From Phaeodactylum tricornutum CCAP 1055/1 (Eukaryota; Bacillariophyta; Bacillariophyceae; Surirellales; Neidiaceae), in NCBI RefSeq assembly GCF_000150955.2, contig NC_011689.1, forward strand, positions 558,001 through 622,000: a stretch of DNA of 64,000 nt, written 5' to 3'. Of this stretch, positions 19,903 to 28,672 are shown one piece after another. Position 1 is the first letter of the stretch; each line of letters begins with the position of its first letter. A program made the translations under genes and the position numbers. The notes beneath the pieces were generated by a model. It saw only the letters and a program-made list of their open reading frames with translations, ran no database searches and was not told where the DNA came from.

Positions 19903-21021
19903 CTATAGCAAATCCCGAAAACTGTCGTAGGCGACCAGAAGTACGGCGCCGCCCACAGATCGGATAACGTTGGGTCCGAGACCGAGGAAAAAGCCACGAA
20001 TTCCTTCCGTGCGCAAGACTACGGTAATACAGTGCCAACTGGACCGGTACCGCCGCGTCTCCATTGCTTGTCCTGCTTGCATCATCATACGGCGACGGAC
20101 CGAATCAAAGGGATAGCTCAAGGTCCCGGCCGATAAGGAAATAGCCTGGGCGGCCCCGATTCGTTCACCCCAGGACAATTCGTTGGTGGAGAACGTGGGG
20201 GTGCGCGTGTTGTTGGATACGGATACGGGTACTACGGGTACCGTACCAGTGTTTCCTACTACCATGGCGGCTCGTTTTCGATGTTTGAGTTCGTTTTTGA
20301 GGGCATCGTAACCGCCGAGGAAGAGGACGCGATAAAAGATGCCTCCCGCCAGGGCAATCCCGTAGCCTTGAAACAGCCCCCCAACGCCGTCTGATCGCAC
20401 AATACGGCGGAGAACGTCCAGGGCGCCCTGATACTGTCGCGATTCGTTTTTTCCCAGATCCATTGCGAGTCTCGTGCGCAGGAATTCAAAGGGGTACATG
20501 AGTGTCGTGGCCGTCCCTCCGGCCAATCCTCCCGAAATGAGACTGGACCAGAACTGCCGTTGACGGGTCAAACTCAGTTCGTCCGCCACGGTGGGGGCGT
20601 GTGTGGTGGTACGGTGAAGGATGGTTCGGGCGAGCAATGGTTGGACCGCGACCCGCTTGTAATAATCCATGCAGGTAAAGTTGACGGCTGCGGTTCCGGC
20701 AGTCCGCCAAACACTCGGCAGATTTCCCCGCCAGAACGATCGGAACCCCTGTGTTTGGTAGACTTCCCGTGCAACGTGCCAGGCCGATGGCGAGGCCAAC
20801 GGTGTCGTCGTCGTCGTCGCTAGTGGTGCGGTTGCTACGGGAGGCGGGTATACACTGTGCCGTAGTTGTAGGAGGAGCTTGACGCGTTCGACGGGAGCCA
20901 TGGCCGTCTTGGAAAAGGCACCCGCCGCGGCTCCCGCAACGGCTTCGCGCCATTGAGGTGTCGCTCGTGGTGTAGCGTGTGACGGCGGCGGATTCCCACG
21001 CGTCGTCGCACTGGAACTCAT
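19903..21021 (-). CDS. Mitochondrial carrier, ADP/ATP translocase-like
   Basis: Mitochondrial carrier family protein with three repeats, each with its P-x-[DE]-x-x-[KR] signature: APVERVKLLLQ, YPFEFLRTRLAMD and YPFDSVRRRMMMQAG. The RRRMMM hexapeptide in the third repeat is the hallmark of ADP/ATP carriers, so exchange of ADP for ATP across the inner mitochondrial membrane is the best guess. Length is 372 aa from the ATG at 21021 (MSSSATTRGN), longer than the usual 300 or so. The extra length comes from an N-terminal Ser/Thr/Pro-rich stretch and two loop insertions, including a Thr-rich one after the first helix and a Val/Thr-rich one after the fourth. The insertions suggest a divergent paralogue rather than the main translocase. 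It is convergent with the preceding gene, 120 bp away. Confidence 0.85.
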   Translation of the reverse strand: MSSSATTRGNPPPSHATPRATPQWREAVAGAAAGAFSKTAMAPVERVKLLLQLRHSVYPPPVATAPLATTTTTPLASPSAWHVAREVYQTQGFRSFWRGNLPSVWRTAGTAAVNFTCMDYYKRVAVQPLLARTILHRTTTHAPTVADELSLTRQRQFWSSLISGGLAGGTATTLMYPFEFLRTRLAMDLGKNESRQYQGALDVLRRIVRSDGVGGLFQGYGIALAGGIFYRVLFLGGYDALKNELKHRKRAAMVVGNTGTVPVVPVSVSNNTRTPTFSTNELSWGERIGAAQAISLSAGTLSYPFDSVRRRMMMQAGQAMETRRYRSSWHCITVVLRTEGIRGFFLGLGPNVIRSVGGAVLLVAYDSFRDLL

Positions 21022-21642
21022 CGCGTGACGTGACGTGACTTTGATGGACTCTTCCGACGAATGTCGCGCTGTCTGTCTCCAACGATTCACGCACAACTAC
21101 AAACTAAGCGCAATGTAGAACGGATGGCACCAACACAAATGAAAGGGTGTGACAAATGGGGTTTCGTTGGAGAGGAGAGATGACACAAGACGACACCGAA
21201 GGCAAGGATGATGGCAAAACATGCCGTGTGACGCCTGACTGCGATTTTACATCACAATTTATTCGAGTGGTCCGACGATTCGTTCCCGCTGCGGACGTCA
21301 AACTAACTGTAAAGCATGACTCACGTTTCTAACTTGCCACGTCATCGCTAGTTTCCTATTATGAATTCTGCTACCAATATGCTTGTCCTTTGCTTAACTG
21401 TAGTAATTCTCAGACACTTTCTGCACTCACCCACTGCGTCCAAAACATACATGAGGAGCGACCATGAAGTATATTTTGGTCCAGGCCGGAGGTTTGTCGC
21501 GTGCACGGTCTCTCGTTTCGCCCCTTTAGTAGTTGAGGCTGTACGTATAGAGTAGCTACTTTAGCGTTAGTAGCAATAATAGGGTGAACAGTTTTGCATT
21601 GCTGTTTGTGTTTATCACTGCCTCTCTTGTCCTTGGTTACAG
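21022..21642. other. Intergenic between two minus-strand genes
   Basis: About 620 bp upstream of the carrier gene. No gene seen. TAACTGTAAAG near 21305 is a relative of the recurring motif. Confidence 0.4.
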
Positions 21643-23007
21643 CTAGTAGTTTGCCATACAGGCTGCGGCTTGTTGCATAGCAGGTTGCGAAGCTTCCAAG
21701 GTCAATGCCACTTCCATGACTAGAGGCGGTGACAAGCCCATGACTAGATGGAAGACCGCGTGCGACCAACCACCAATGGGATACCGCGTAAACAACCAGA
21801 ACCCTATCATGCCCAGGCACAGTAGCTTTACAAAACAAAGCACGAGTCCACGGTGCAGAATCGGTATCAAGTAGGCCAGGATGGAAATAGTAATACGCAT
21901 TTGGTTGCGACGGGGTTCCACCACCGGCATACACTGACGGTATACACAGTCGGCATTGAACAGCACGTTGGCTACCAAAAAGTCCCACGATCCGCTCGAG
22001 GCGTACGTCAATGCGGTTGAAGCTACGTGAATCATGATCTGATCCAGCCGACGGCTCCAGTGTGTGGTCCGTGCCAGACCGCTTAAACGGTGAGCATACC
22101 TCCAGTGGTACAGAATGGAAAAGGGGGCGTGTAGAGTTATTCCAAGTGCCACACAAACCACCGGGATGGGAGGTAAAGAAGGCATGTTATGCCACCACGA
22201 GGACGATGGAAGCAAACACTTGGTCAAGTCGATGTCATCAAACGAGTTAGCGGTGTACGGAGCCTCGTAATTCCGAATCCATGCGCCGGAAAGTAGATAG
22301 AACATACAAAAGCAGGGACTCGGGAGCATGGTCAAGGCATTCCAGCGTTCTTGTGTTGCTGTCATCTGGCGTTGAGCTGAGTAGGTCTCCAGATCGCCGA
22401 CTTCTGGGAGGATCCGCGATCGACGACGGAGAAGAACGGATTTCCGTAATTCCTCTACGGTGGGACTTTCAATGAGCAGGTGCGTATCATCATTGTCTTC
22501 CGATGAAGCCAAACTCTCTTCCGACGCCAAGTCAACGTCGTCGTAACCGAAGAAATTCTCGGAAGCACTGGTATTGGCAACATTGCGGGTATCGGTATCG
22601 GCATTGCACCTGGCTTTCTGCAAGATTTCGAGAGAGACTCTGTCAATGTCGATGCCGCTGCTTTCGATGCCTTGCTCCATTGCCACTAGTTCCAACACAT
22701 CCCGATGCGCTTTACTTTGTCGAGTCACAGTTGCAGCGGGCGAGGGCAAAAGCGATTGGGGGCGAGAATACCATCCGAACAAAGTAGACCAGAGAGGGGA
22801 GGAACGAGCCTCAAAAGTCTCGCTACCAACTCGATCGATCGCGTTGCTCGTGTACGAAAGTCTTTGGTTCGTCCAGCTTCCCGTGTCTACCGGATGTTCC
22901 CATCCGTTAGCAGGACTACCGATAGTCGAAGTCGTGGTAGCATCCGGAACCGACAAACTACTGCTGCTGGGTCGTGCTTTTCGACGATCCAACGATTGTC
23001 CCTTCAT
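21643..23007 (-). CDS. Multi-pass membrane protein, possible CREST-superfamily hydrolase
   Basis: 454 aa from the ATG at 23007. The first 220 residues are Ser/Asp-rich and probably disordered. The rest holds about seven hydrophobic helices. Within them are spaced polar residues: SILYHWRYAHRL in an early helix, RRLDQIMIHVAS in the middle, and GGWSHAVFHLVMG in the last part. A Ser/His in one helix, an Asp in a later one and an HxxxH in the last is the pattern of the CREST superfamily (alkaline ceramidases, PAQR receptors, Per1, TMEM8), metal-dependent membrane hydrolases. This assignment is from motif spacing only and needs a profile search. No signal peptide is seen. Confidence 0.65.
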   Translation of the reverse strand: MKGQSLDRRKARPSSSSLSVPDATTTSTIGSPANGWEHPVDTGSWTNQRLSYTSNAIDRVGSETFEARSSPLWSTLFGWYSRPQSLLPSPAATVTRQSKAHRDVLELVAMEQGIESSGIDIDRVSLEILQKARCNADTDTRNVANTSASENFFGYDDVDLASEESLASSEDNDDTHLLIESPTVEELRKSVLLRRRSRILPEVGDLETYSAQRQMTATQERWNALTMLPSPCFCMFYLLSGAWIRNYEAPYTANSFDDIDLTKCLLPSSSWWHNMPSLPPIPVVCVALGITLHAPFSILYHWRYAHRLSGLARTTHWSRRLDQIMIHVASTALTYASSGSWDFLVANVLFNADCVYRQCMPVVEPRRNQMRITISILAYLIPILHRGLVLCFVKLLCLGMIGFWLFTRYPIGGWSHAVFHLVMGLSPPLVMEVALTLEASQPAMQQAAACMANY

Positions 23008-23755
23008 TTAGCTACCTTGTTTCTTCCCTCGGAATGGCGTAGAACCGAAACAAGACCTAGACTGTATGTTGACAAAGACTACAGCACAGTCAAAAAAAGA
23101 TGGAGAATCGAACTGTAAACGTGTGAAAAACAATGAAGGTTAACAACAGTGAGCGAACGACCGAAAATGCCCCAGGTTCTTTGCTGTGAGAAAAAAAGCA
23201 AAACTTGCTCGAGTTTTTTCGTCGCGGTGTATTTCTCTCGCTGTCAGTCACGCAATTTCGTGTTCGCAGACAACGGATCGGAACGCAAAACTGTACGGAC
23301 AAATCTCTACGGTATTCTACGGTGACGGCATTCCTGCTCGACTCCGTGTTTGGTTCTGGCGTGGTAACTGTCAATTGAAACGGAAGTACAAGGGACAGTA
23401 AGCACAACCGTAACGTGGGCAACGACTGCCACTGGAAGGGTGAACAGACGGTAGGTCGTGCCGAGCTTCGTGGATGACGACATACACAGACCGGTTGCTC
23501 ACACCGGAAATTGAACAGTTGTGGCGACTCATGTTATATTTACCTCTGTTGCATCATACCCACAAAAAAGACTTGGATAATCCCAATAGGTAGTCGTGTG
23601 TATTATCCTCTTTGGTTGCCCTAGATCTGAAAATGCAATCCCCCATTGACCTTACCATATTGCCTCTTATTTGAGGGGAACAACGAACACTAGTTACTAC
23701 AGAGAAACAAGAAAGGATAAGATTAACAGAGATAAATGAAGCTTTCATTATACAT
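23008..23755. other. Intergenic, no gene seen
   Basis: About 750 bp. Contains relatives of the recurring motif (AACTGTAAA near 23111, ACAGTGAGC near 23150). No open frame looks coding. Confidence 0.4.
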
Positions 23756-23766
23756 TTACAGTTAGC
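23756..23766 (+). promoter_or_regulatory. Recurring 11-mer TTACAGTTAGC, copy 1
   Basis: Exact copy of an intergenic motif found four times in this window. It lies just past the 3' end of the farnesyl-diphosphate synthase relic. Function is unknown. Confidence 0.4.
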
Positions 23767-23807
23767 AGTGTCATTGATATGCTGTGGTGCATATCCGTCA
23801 ACTGCAA

Positions 23808-24195
23808 CTACTTGTAGCTCTTATTGAAGAGCAAGTCGATGACTGGCTATTGCTTGGCGTAGACTCGTTCCAGCCTTGGTTTGAAGCTCCTCTTCGGAGG
23901 CGGCATTGTAAACATGAAAGACTTGGCAAACTTGGCAAAGTTAAAATACCCTAATGTCACTCTTGCCAACATGGACCAATGGAATATATGGTTGTTGAGC
24001 TGTCCGGAGTGACATGCAAGGCGTCACATTGGGTGCAGGCCAATACGCGAGGGCCTGGGCCACCTTTACGCTGGATTGGTTCTCCATATTGTTCCCAACT
24101 TGGCCTGAGACGGCAGGGTCACCAAAGCACGGCAAGAGTTTTACTCTATTTGACAGCACTCTCCCACCATTCAGCATCTTTGCGGTCAACCTCAT
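23808..24195 (-). pseudogene. 5'-truncated, frameshifted farnesyl-diphosphate synthase copy
   Basis: The minus strand carries a decayed copy of the C-terminal third of the farnesyl-diphosphate synthase encoded intact at 26833-27957. In order: PCFGDPAVSGQVGNNMENQS matches CFGDPAVIGKVGTDIQDNK of the parent, and KVAQALAY matches LVVQALAR. In a shifted frame ACTQCDALHV matches RCTPAQRDVLQNH; in another frame QVFHVYNAASEEEL matches EVFHAYEEDSYAQI; finally LLFNKSYK and a stop match the parent end FLNKIYKRSK. At least three frame changes and an internal stop are needed to follow the homology. The parent's second Asp-rich motif DDYLD is eroded. Sequence upstream of about 24195 shows no convincing match to the first two thirds. 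It is in the same orientation as the parent, with the carbonic anhydrase gene between them. Confidence 0.85.
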
Positions 24196-25095
24196 TTGTC
24201 ATCCCAATTTGGACCTTGCACCCTGCGAGCGCTCGCAGTCTCCCGTTGCAGCCTCTATTTCCTCCGTGTCAATTCTACAGGATTGCAGCAGCCGTCGGAC
24301 TTACAGTTCACAAGATTTCGCTCTCGAAATTGATCCAGTTTGTGTTCACTTGTAATAAATGCTTGTATGGACATCCTTGAGGACAATTTTTTTTACAAAT
24401 GCTTGTTGTTTTGTCAAGTATGCTGCTCTGGTCAAGATTCCGCCCCGGATACAGTTAAAAAAGCTGGTGGCATTTTTTGATCCATATCCACGTCACATGT
24501 TGACTTTTAGAAAAGGAAGCAGATCGCAAGTGCTTGTATTACCTCACGAGAAGCCACATATTATTTGATGCATCAGACTGTCGCAAACGTTTGATATGTC
24601 GTGACACGAAATGGGAAGACTTTAAGTTTCCCGATGTAATTTTTTCGAAATCCTGCTTCTAAAATGTCGATTACCATATGATAAAAATATTTCACTCTCT
24701 TTGTTTCCCACACAATTTTGGTCTGGTCGTCTATTTTTTTGGTAGCATGAGTGCCGTTCGTCGATCCGATGAAATAAATAGTGCCTATGTCCTGGAGCAT
24801 GCGACTTCGTTCAGGTGCACGTTGGAACACGCTCGGTAATGATTGATGCTTCCTTCAGGAACAGTTCTCAATTGAATAGTCGGATTTGTTTGCTATTTCC
24901 AACGAAACGATTTTTTTGCTTAACCACGATCCTCTTTTGGGAAATGAAAAAGGATATCCAGGCTCCAGAGAATACGCTGGAACCTTGTTTGAGCACACAG
25001 GAGCACTGTGCAAATTGCTCTCAATCTTTCTGGTAGACTTGAAACAGAGCAAGCCTCCCTTGACTTGCTCTCCGTGCGTTACACAAAACGAAACA
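24196..25095. other. Intergenic upstream of carbonic anhydrase
   Basis: About 900 bp, AT-rich around 24360-24780. It may contain eroded sequence from the farnesyl-diphosphate synthase relic near 24196-24260, but I cannot align it with confidence. No gene seen. Confidence 0.4.
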
Positions 25096-26263
25096 ATGTC
25101 ACTGTCAGGTATCGTTTGCTCCCGCGCGAAATGGTTTTTGCTATCCATTGCTCTTCCTACATTAGGTTTGGGTCTGAACAAGACTGCCTTTTCCTACAAT
25201 AAGAAAGACGAGTATTCTCCCGACAACTGGTATAGGCTAGACATTGCAGGAAACGTCTGCCGAGGGCCACGCAATAGTCCTATAGCTTTGGAGTCCACGC
25301 CCTGCGATGCGTACGAAGGCTATGGACTCTATGTGAGTATACAAAAGCTGGAGTGAGGAGTAGGTCAAAGGTGTCGATCACCGCGGATTCAGGTAGAACT
25401 GCCTCTGTTCCACCTTGGTTGGTCAACGACTGTGGATGTTTGGCACAGCTTGACTCCATCTGTTTCTCACATTCTGAATTCTACTGTATGCCTTTTTTCT
25501 GTACTTTCTCCTTTGTTTCTGATAGTCTGGAACGTGCACCCTCAATGACCTTGACTTCCAGTTGACCGAACTCGGTGTGAAGATCAAATACCCCAAGGAT
25601 GGATCTTGCGACATCAACACGCTTACAGTTCCAGGTGTATCGGGTAACTTTCGTCTATTGGAGGTTACCATTCACGGAGGTTCCGAGCACAGCATTGACG
25701 GCAATTTCTCGGGAGCCGAAATTCAGCTCGTCCACGAGAAGATAAATAGCCAAGAGGGACATCTGGCTGTCTTGGCCATTTTGGTAGAGCCTGAAGGTCC
25801 CAAAGACAACTTATTCTTTGGAACGCTGTTGGACGAATGGCGGGCAGTCCGCGCCGACTCCACCGCTTCTTGTGCAAAGGCCGGCTACGACGTACCCACG
25901 TTGTATTGGTTGGCTTCCGGGACTCCAGTCAACACCCGTCACAGCTACGTCCGCTCGTACTTCACCTCACCACGTTTCAACGCTTATTCACTACTTCCTA
26001 CCAATACTTCATTCTACCGGTACTATGGAGGCCTCACGACACCTCCCTGTTCAGAGATTGTGTGGTGGAGTGTGGCGGACACAGTGATGCGCATTTCTAC
26101 CGGCCAATACGCCGAGCTGATGACAATGATCACGACGGGATACGTCAATGTGACGGACGAAGCAGGGTGTGAACCGTGGAGTGTGGCGTCGCCCAGTGGC
26201 TCGACCAGCCGGCCGCTTCAAGCCCGAAATGGTCGTCCCGTTGACCGCATTTGTCCCGTCTAA
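25096..26263 (+). CDS. Alpha-type carbonic anhydrase, secretory/complex-plastid targeted, altered zinc site
   Basis: Alpha-carbonic anhydrases interconvert CO2 and bicarbonate; in diatoms several sit in the membranes around the plastid and support carbon concentration. Two exons, 25096-25332 and 25526-26263, flank a 193 nt intron (GTGAGT...GATAG, phase 0); joining them gives GYGLYSGTCTLNDLDFQL and a 324 aa protein. The N terminus is a signal peptide or anchor (KWFLLSIALPTLGLG). Family motifs: NSPIALE, RLLEVTIHGGSEHSIDG, AEIQLVHEK and GGLTTPPCSEIVWW. The canonical zinc ligands are two His in FHFH and one in LVH. Here the first is Thr127, while His129 and His149 remain, as do the SEH Glu and the TTPP Thr. 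The protein may therefore be weakly active or a non-catalytic carbonic-anhydrase-related protein. The C-terminal 35 residues or so are Ser/Pro/Arg-rich. Family assignment is firm. Confidence 0.9.
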
Positions 26264-26832
26264 GGAAGTGTCTTTGCGAACGCAAAAAGAGGAGTTTTTG
26301 GTGAGGGAATAAAGAGTGGTGATGGAGTGGGGAGAATGCAAAATAAAAAAGAAAATGAGGGAACGACATGTTTTTGCTTATTGTCTGGCTAATACAATGA
26401 GTTACAAAGGGACTGTTTACGGCCAAGGTAGTTGTGGTGTGTCTCACCCAACGGTAATCCAAATTGTAGCCCCCCGAGTCTCTCCTCCCTTTTGTTTTCT
26501 ACACTAAAGCGGGAGCCCCTTTCGGAACATTCACTGAGCGAAACGCCAGGAAGGATTTGCCCAACGAGAAGGGGAAAGGCTGGTGTCCAAACCGCCGCAA
26601 CGGTAGATGTAGACTCAACATCGCAACGAAGCCGCCGACTTTAGCGTTAGTCGCGAAGGGGCCACGATACGTACACTCCGTGATGGCACGGCTCTACAGG
26701 ATGTGGCGCTGTAATCCCGTACGAGCAGTAGAGTAACGTTTAGTTTTTGTTATTCCTTTACGCTACGAGTCGTTTTGGATGCGGTATCCCGGTTGTCCCG
26801 CACGTACCAATACCACACAGGCACACTCTGGT
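26264..26832. other. Intergenic, convergent 3' ends
   Basis: About 570 bp between the carbonic anhydrase (plus) and the farnesyl-diphosphate synthase (minus). No gene seen. Confidence 0.45.
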
Positions 26833-27957
26833 TTACTTGGAGCGTTTGTATATCTTGTTGAGAAAGAGGACAAAGACTTGTTTGGGCACCGCATGGACTT
26901 GTTCCAGTTGGGCTTGAATCTGCGCGTAGGAGTCTTCTTCGTAGGCGTGAAAGACTTCAACCAGTTGGAGTTCTCGGTAGAGACTCTTGACGGTTTCGAC
27001 TTTCTGGTCGTCGCTTTGTCCGTAGTGGTTCTGGAGGACGTCCCGTTGGGCAGGGGTGCAGCGCGCGAGGGCCTGTACTACGAGCCAGCTGCACTTGTTG
27101 TCCTGAATATCGGTTCCGACTTTGCCAATGACGGCGGGGTCGCCAAAGCAGTCCAAGTAATCGTCCTGAATTTGGAAGTACTCGCCCATGAGGCAGCATA
27201 TCGTGCGGGCCTGGGCCAAGGCGGGGGCGTCCGTGACGCCGCTGAGGATCATGCCCATGGCGACGGGCAGGTAGAAGCTGTAAAAGGCGGTCTTGTACTT
27301 GACGATTTGCTGATAACGTGTGAGCGTGAATCGGTCCAAATCCACGTGGTGGGGTTGATCGTGGTGCTGCGGTGGTTGGGAGGTGAGATCGAGCAACTGT
27401 CCGAGTTCGGTCTTGTGCGTGACGTCGAGCATGAGCTCGAGGAGATGTAGATAGAACGGTTCGTGTCCAAAGTGTCGACGAAGGATGGCAAAGACGAAAC
27501 TCTCCAGGAGGAAGGAGTCGTTGATGGCTACGAGTTGAACGTCGGGGAGTTTGTACCAACAGGGTTGTCCCCGACGAGTTTGTGAATCGTCCATGACGTC
27601 GTCCGCTACAAGAAAGAAGGCTTGGAGGAATTCAATGGCCCAACCGAGGACGGCGGCCCGCGCCGTTTCGGTAGGGGTCAAGGTGGCTTTACCCAGCAGG
27701 ACGCGGTAAACGTCAATGACGGTGGTGCCGCGATTGAGCTTCCCGCCGGGGACGTTGTAGTCCATCATGCGCCGGAGGTAGTCGATCGCCTCGGGCTGCA
27801 TTTCGTTGGCGTCTCGCATGTCCTGGAGGAGTTCGTCCCGCAAGGTCGGGTAGAGGGCCTGAAAGGCGAGCTTGTCGTCGTCGCCGGCGGCTTCGATTTC
27901 GGCCAGCGGGTACGTGGGACTGTGCGGGAGGGAACTACTACGGTTGTTGCTCGTCAT
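26833..27957 (-). CDS. FPS: Farnesyl diphosphate synthase
   Basis: Condenses isopentenyl diphosphate with dimethylallyl and geranyl diphosphate to give farnesyl diphosphate, precursor of sterols, prenyl groups and dolichol. Both Asp-rich motifs are present: DDVMDDSQTRRG (DDVMD at 119-123) and DDYLD (265-269). The two Phe at 114-115, four to five residues before the first motif, set chain length at C15 in type I farnesyl synthases. Further support: GKLNRG near residue 72, KYKTAFYSFYLP, and GDPAVIGKVGTDIQDNKCSW, typical of eukaryotic enzymes. The C terminus ends KIYKRSK as usual. 374 aa from the ATG at 27957, with an N-terminal extension of 20-25 Ser/Pro-rich residues that is not a clear targeting signal, so it is probably cytosolic. 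No intron. A decayed partial copy lies at 23808-24195. Confidence 0.95.
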   Translation of the reverse strand: MTSNNRSSSLPHSPTYPLAEIEAAGDDDKLAFQALYPTLRDELLQDMRDANEMQPEAIDYLRRMMDYNVPGGKLNRGTTVIDVYRVLLGKATLTPTETARAAVLGWAIEFLQAFFLVADDVMDDSQTRRGQPCWYKLPDVQLVAINDSFLLESFVFAILRRHFGHEPFYLHLLELMLDVTHKTELGQLLDLTSQPPQHHDQPHHVDLDRFTLTRYQQIVKYKTAFYSFYLPVAMGMILSGVTDAPALAQARTICCLMGEYFQIQDDYLDCFGDPAVIGKVGTDIQDNKCSWLVVQALARCTPAQRDVLQNHYGQSDDQKVETVKSLYRELQLVEVFHAYEEDSYAQIQAQLEQVHAVPKQVFVLFLNKIYKRSK

Positions 27958-28672
27958 GGCTCGTGTACATTTACGTTGGTGTCAATACTACTACTGCTAC
28001 TACTCCTACTGGTACGATGGAAGCGTGGGAGAGTTGGACGAGATACCGGTACTGCAGTGTCATTGTCCGCAAACAATGGCGTGTGAGTACCACCGGTAGG
28101 GACAAGTGATGCTCGGCCAGGAACGTCCGCACACCAACCGACCGACGACGTGTCGTGTCGTGCGTAGCTCGCCCTACCCTACCCTAATCTACCGACCATC
28201 ACACTGCCGATGGCGGATTGGACCGCATCCGCCGAGACTCGGGTACCTACCTAATCGGTAGAATCCGTACTTTGGTACACTCTGGGATTGGTTGTTCCCG
28301 GACTGTGTGATCTACCGTGCAACACCAACGACCGTAAGTCGACGGTATCTGTACCCCTACTAGGTATTAGCCTCCAACCTTATTGTAGGTTGCTTTCCGG
28401 TCGCGTTCGGAAAGCCGAAAACCTCACGCCACGTTTGGAGTTGGACCTGGGACCATGGAATTGCACCAACGGTAACGAAAGTTCGATCGACAACACAGTA
28501 CACACATTCCTCAATGTTGTCTGTAACACGACGTGATCGATCCTGATCTCTCGTCGGTCCTCCGACTTTGTCACGACAAACAACAGACCAATTCATCAAC
28601 TACAATCCAGCTATCTGCAGAGCTGCACCTACACACACACACACACACACACACACATATCCCTTAACCGAC
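27958..28672. other. Divergent intergenic region with (AC)n tract
   Basis: About 715 bp between FPS (minus) and the coiled-coil gene (plus). It likely holds both promoters. It contains CCCTACCCTACCCTAAT at about 28172-28189, which resembles telomere repeat but is too short to mean much. Confidence 0.45.
28631..28657. repeat. (AC)13 dinucleotide microsatellite
   Basis: Thirteen AC units end about 16 bp before the predicted start codon of the coiled-coil gene. They would lie in its 5' untranslated region. Confidence 0.93.

Noticed and set aside
26779-27450. 223-codon plus-strand open frame
   Set aside because: It is antisense to the well-supported farnesyl-diphosphate synthase and has no family resemblance; long antisense frames are expected opposite GC-rich coding DNA.
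28172-28189. Telomere-like CCCTACCCTACCCTAAT
   Set aside because: Only about three imperfect units; too short for an interstitial telomere, and a similar short run occurs near 53160.
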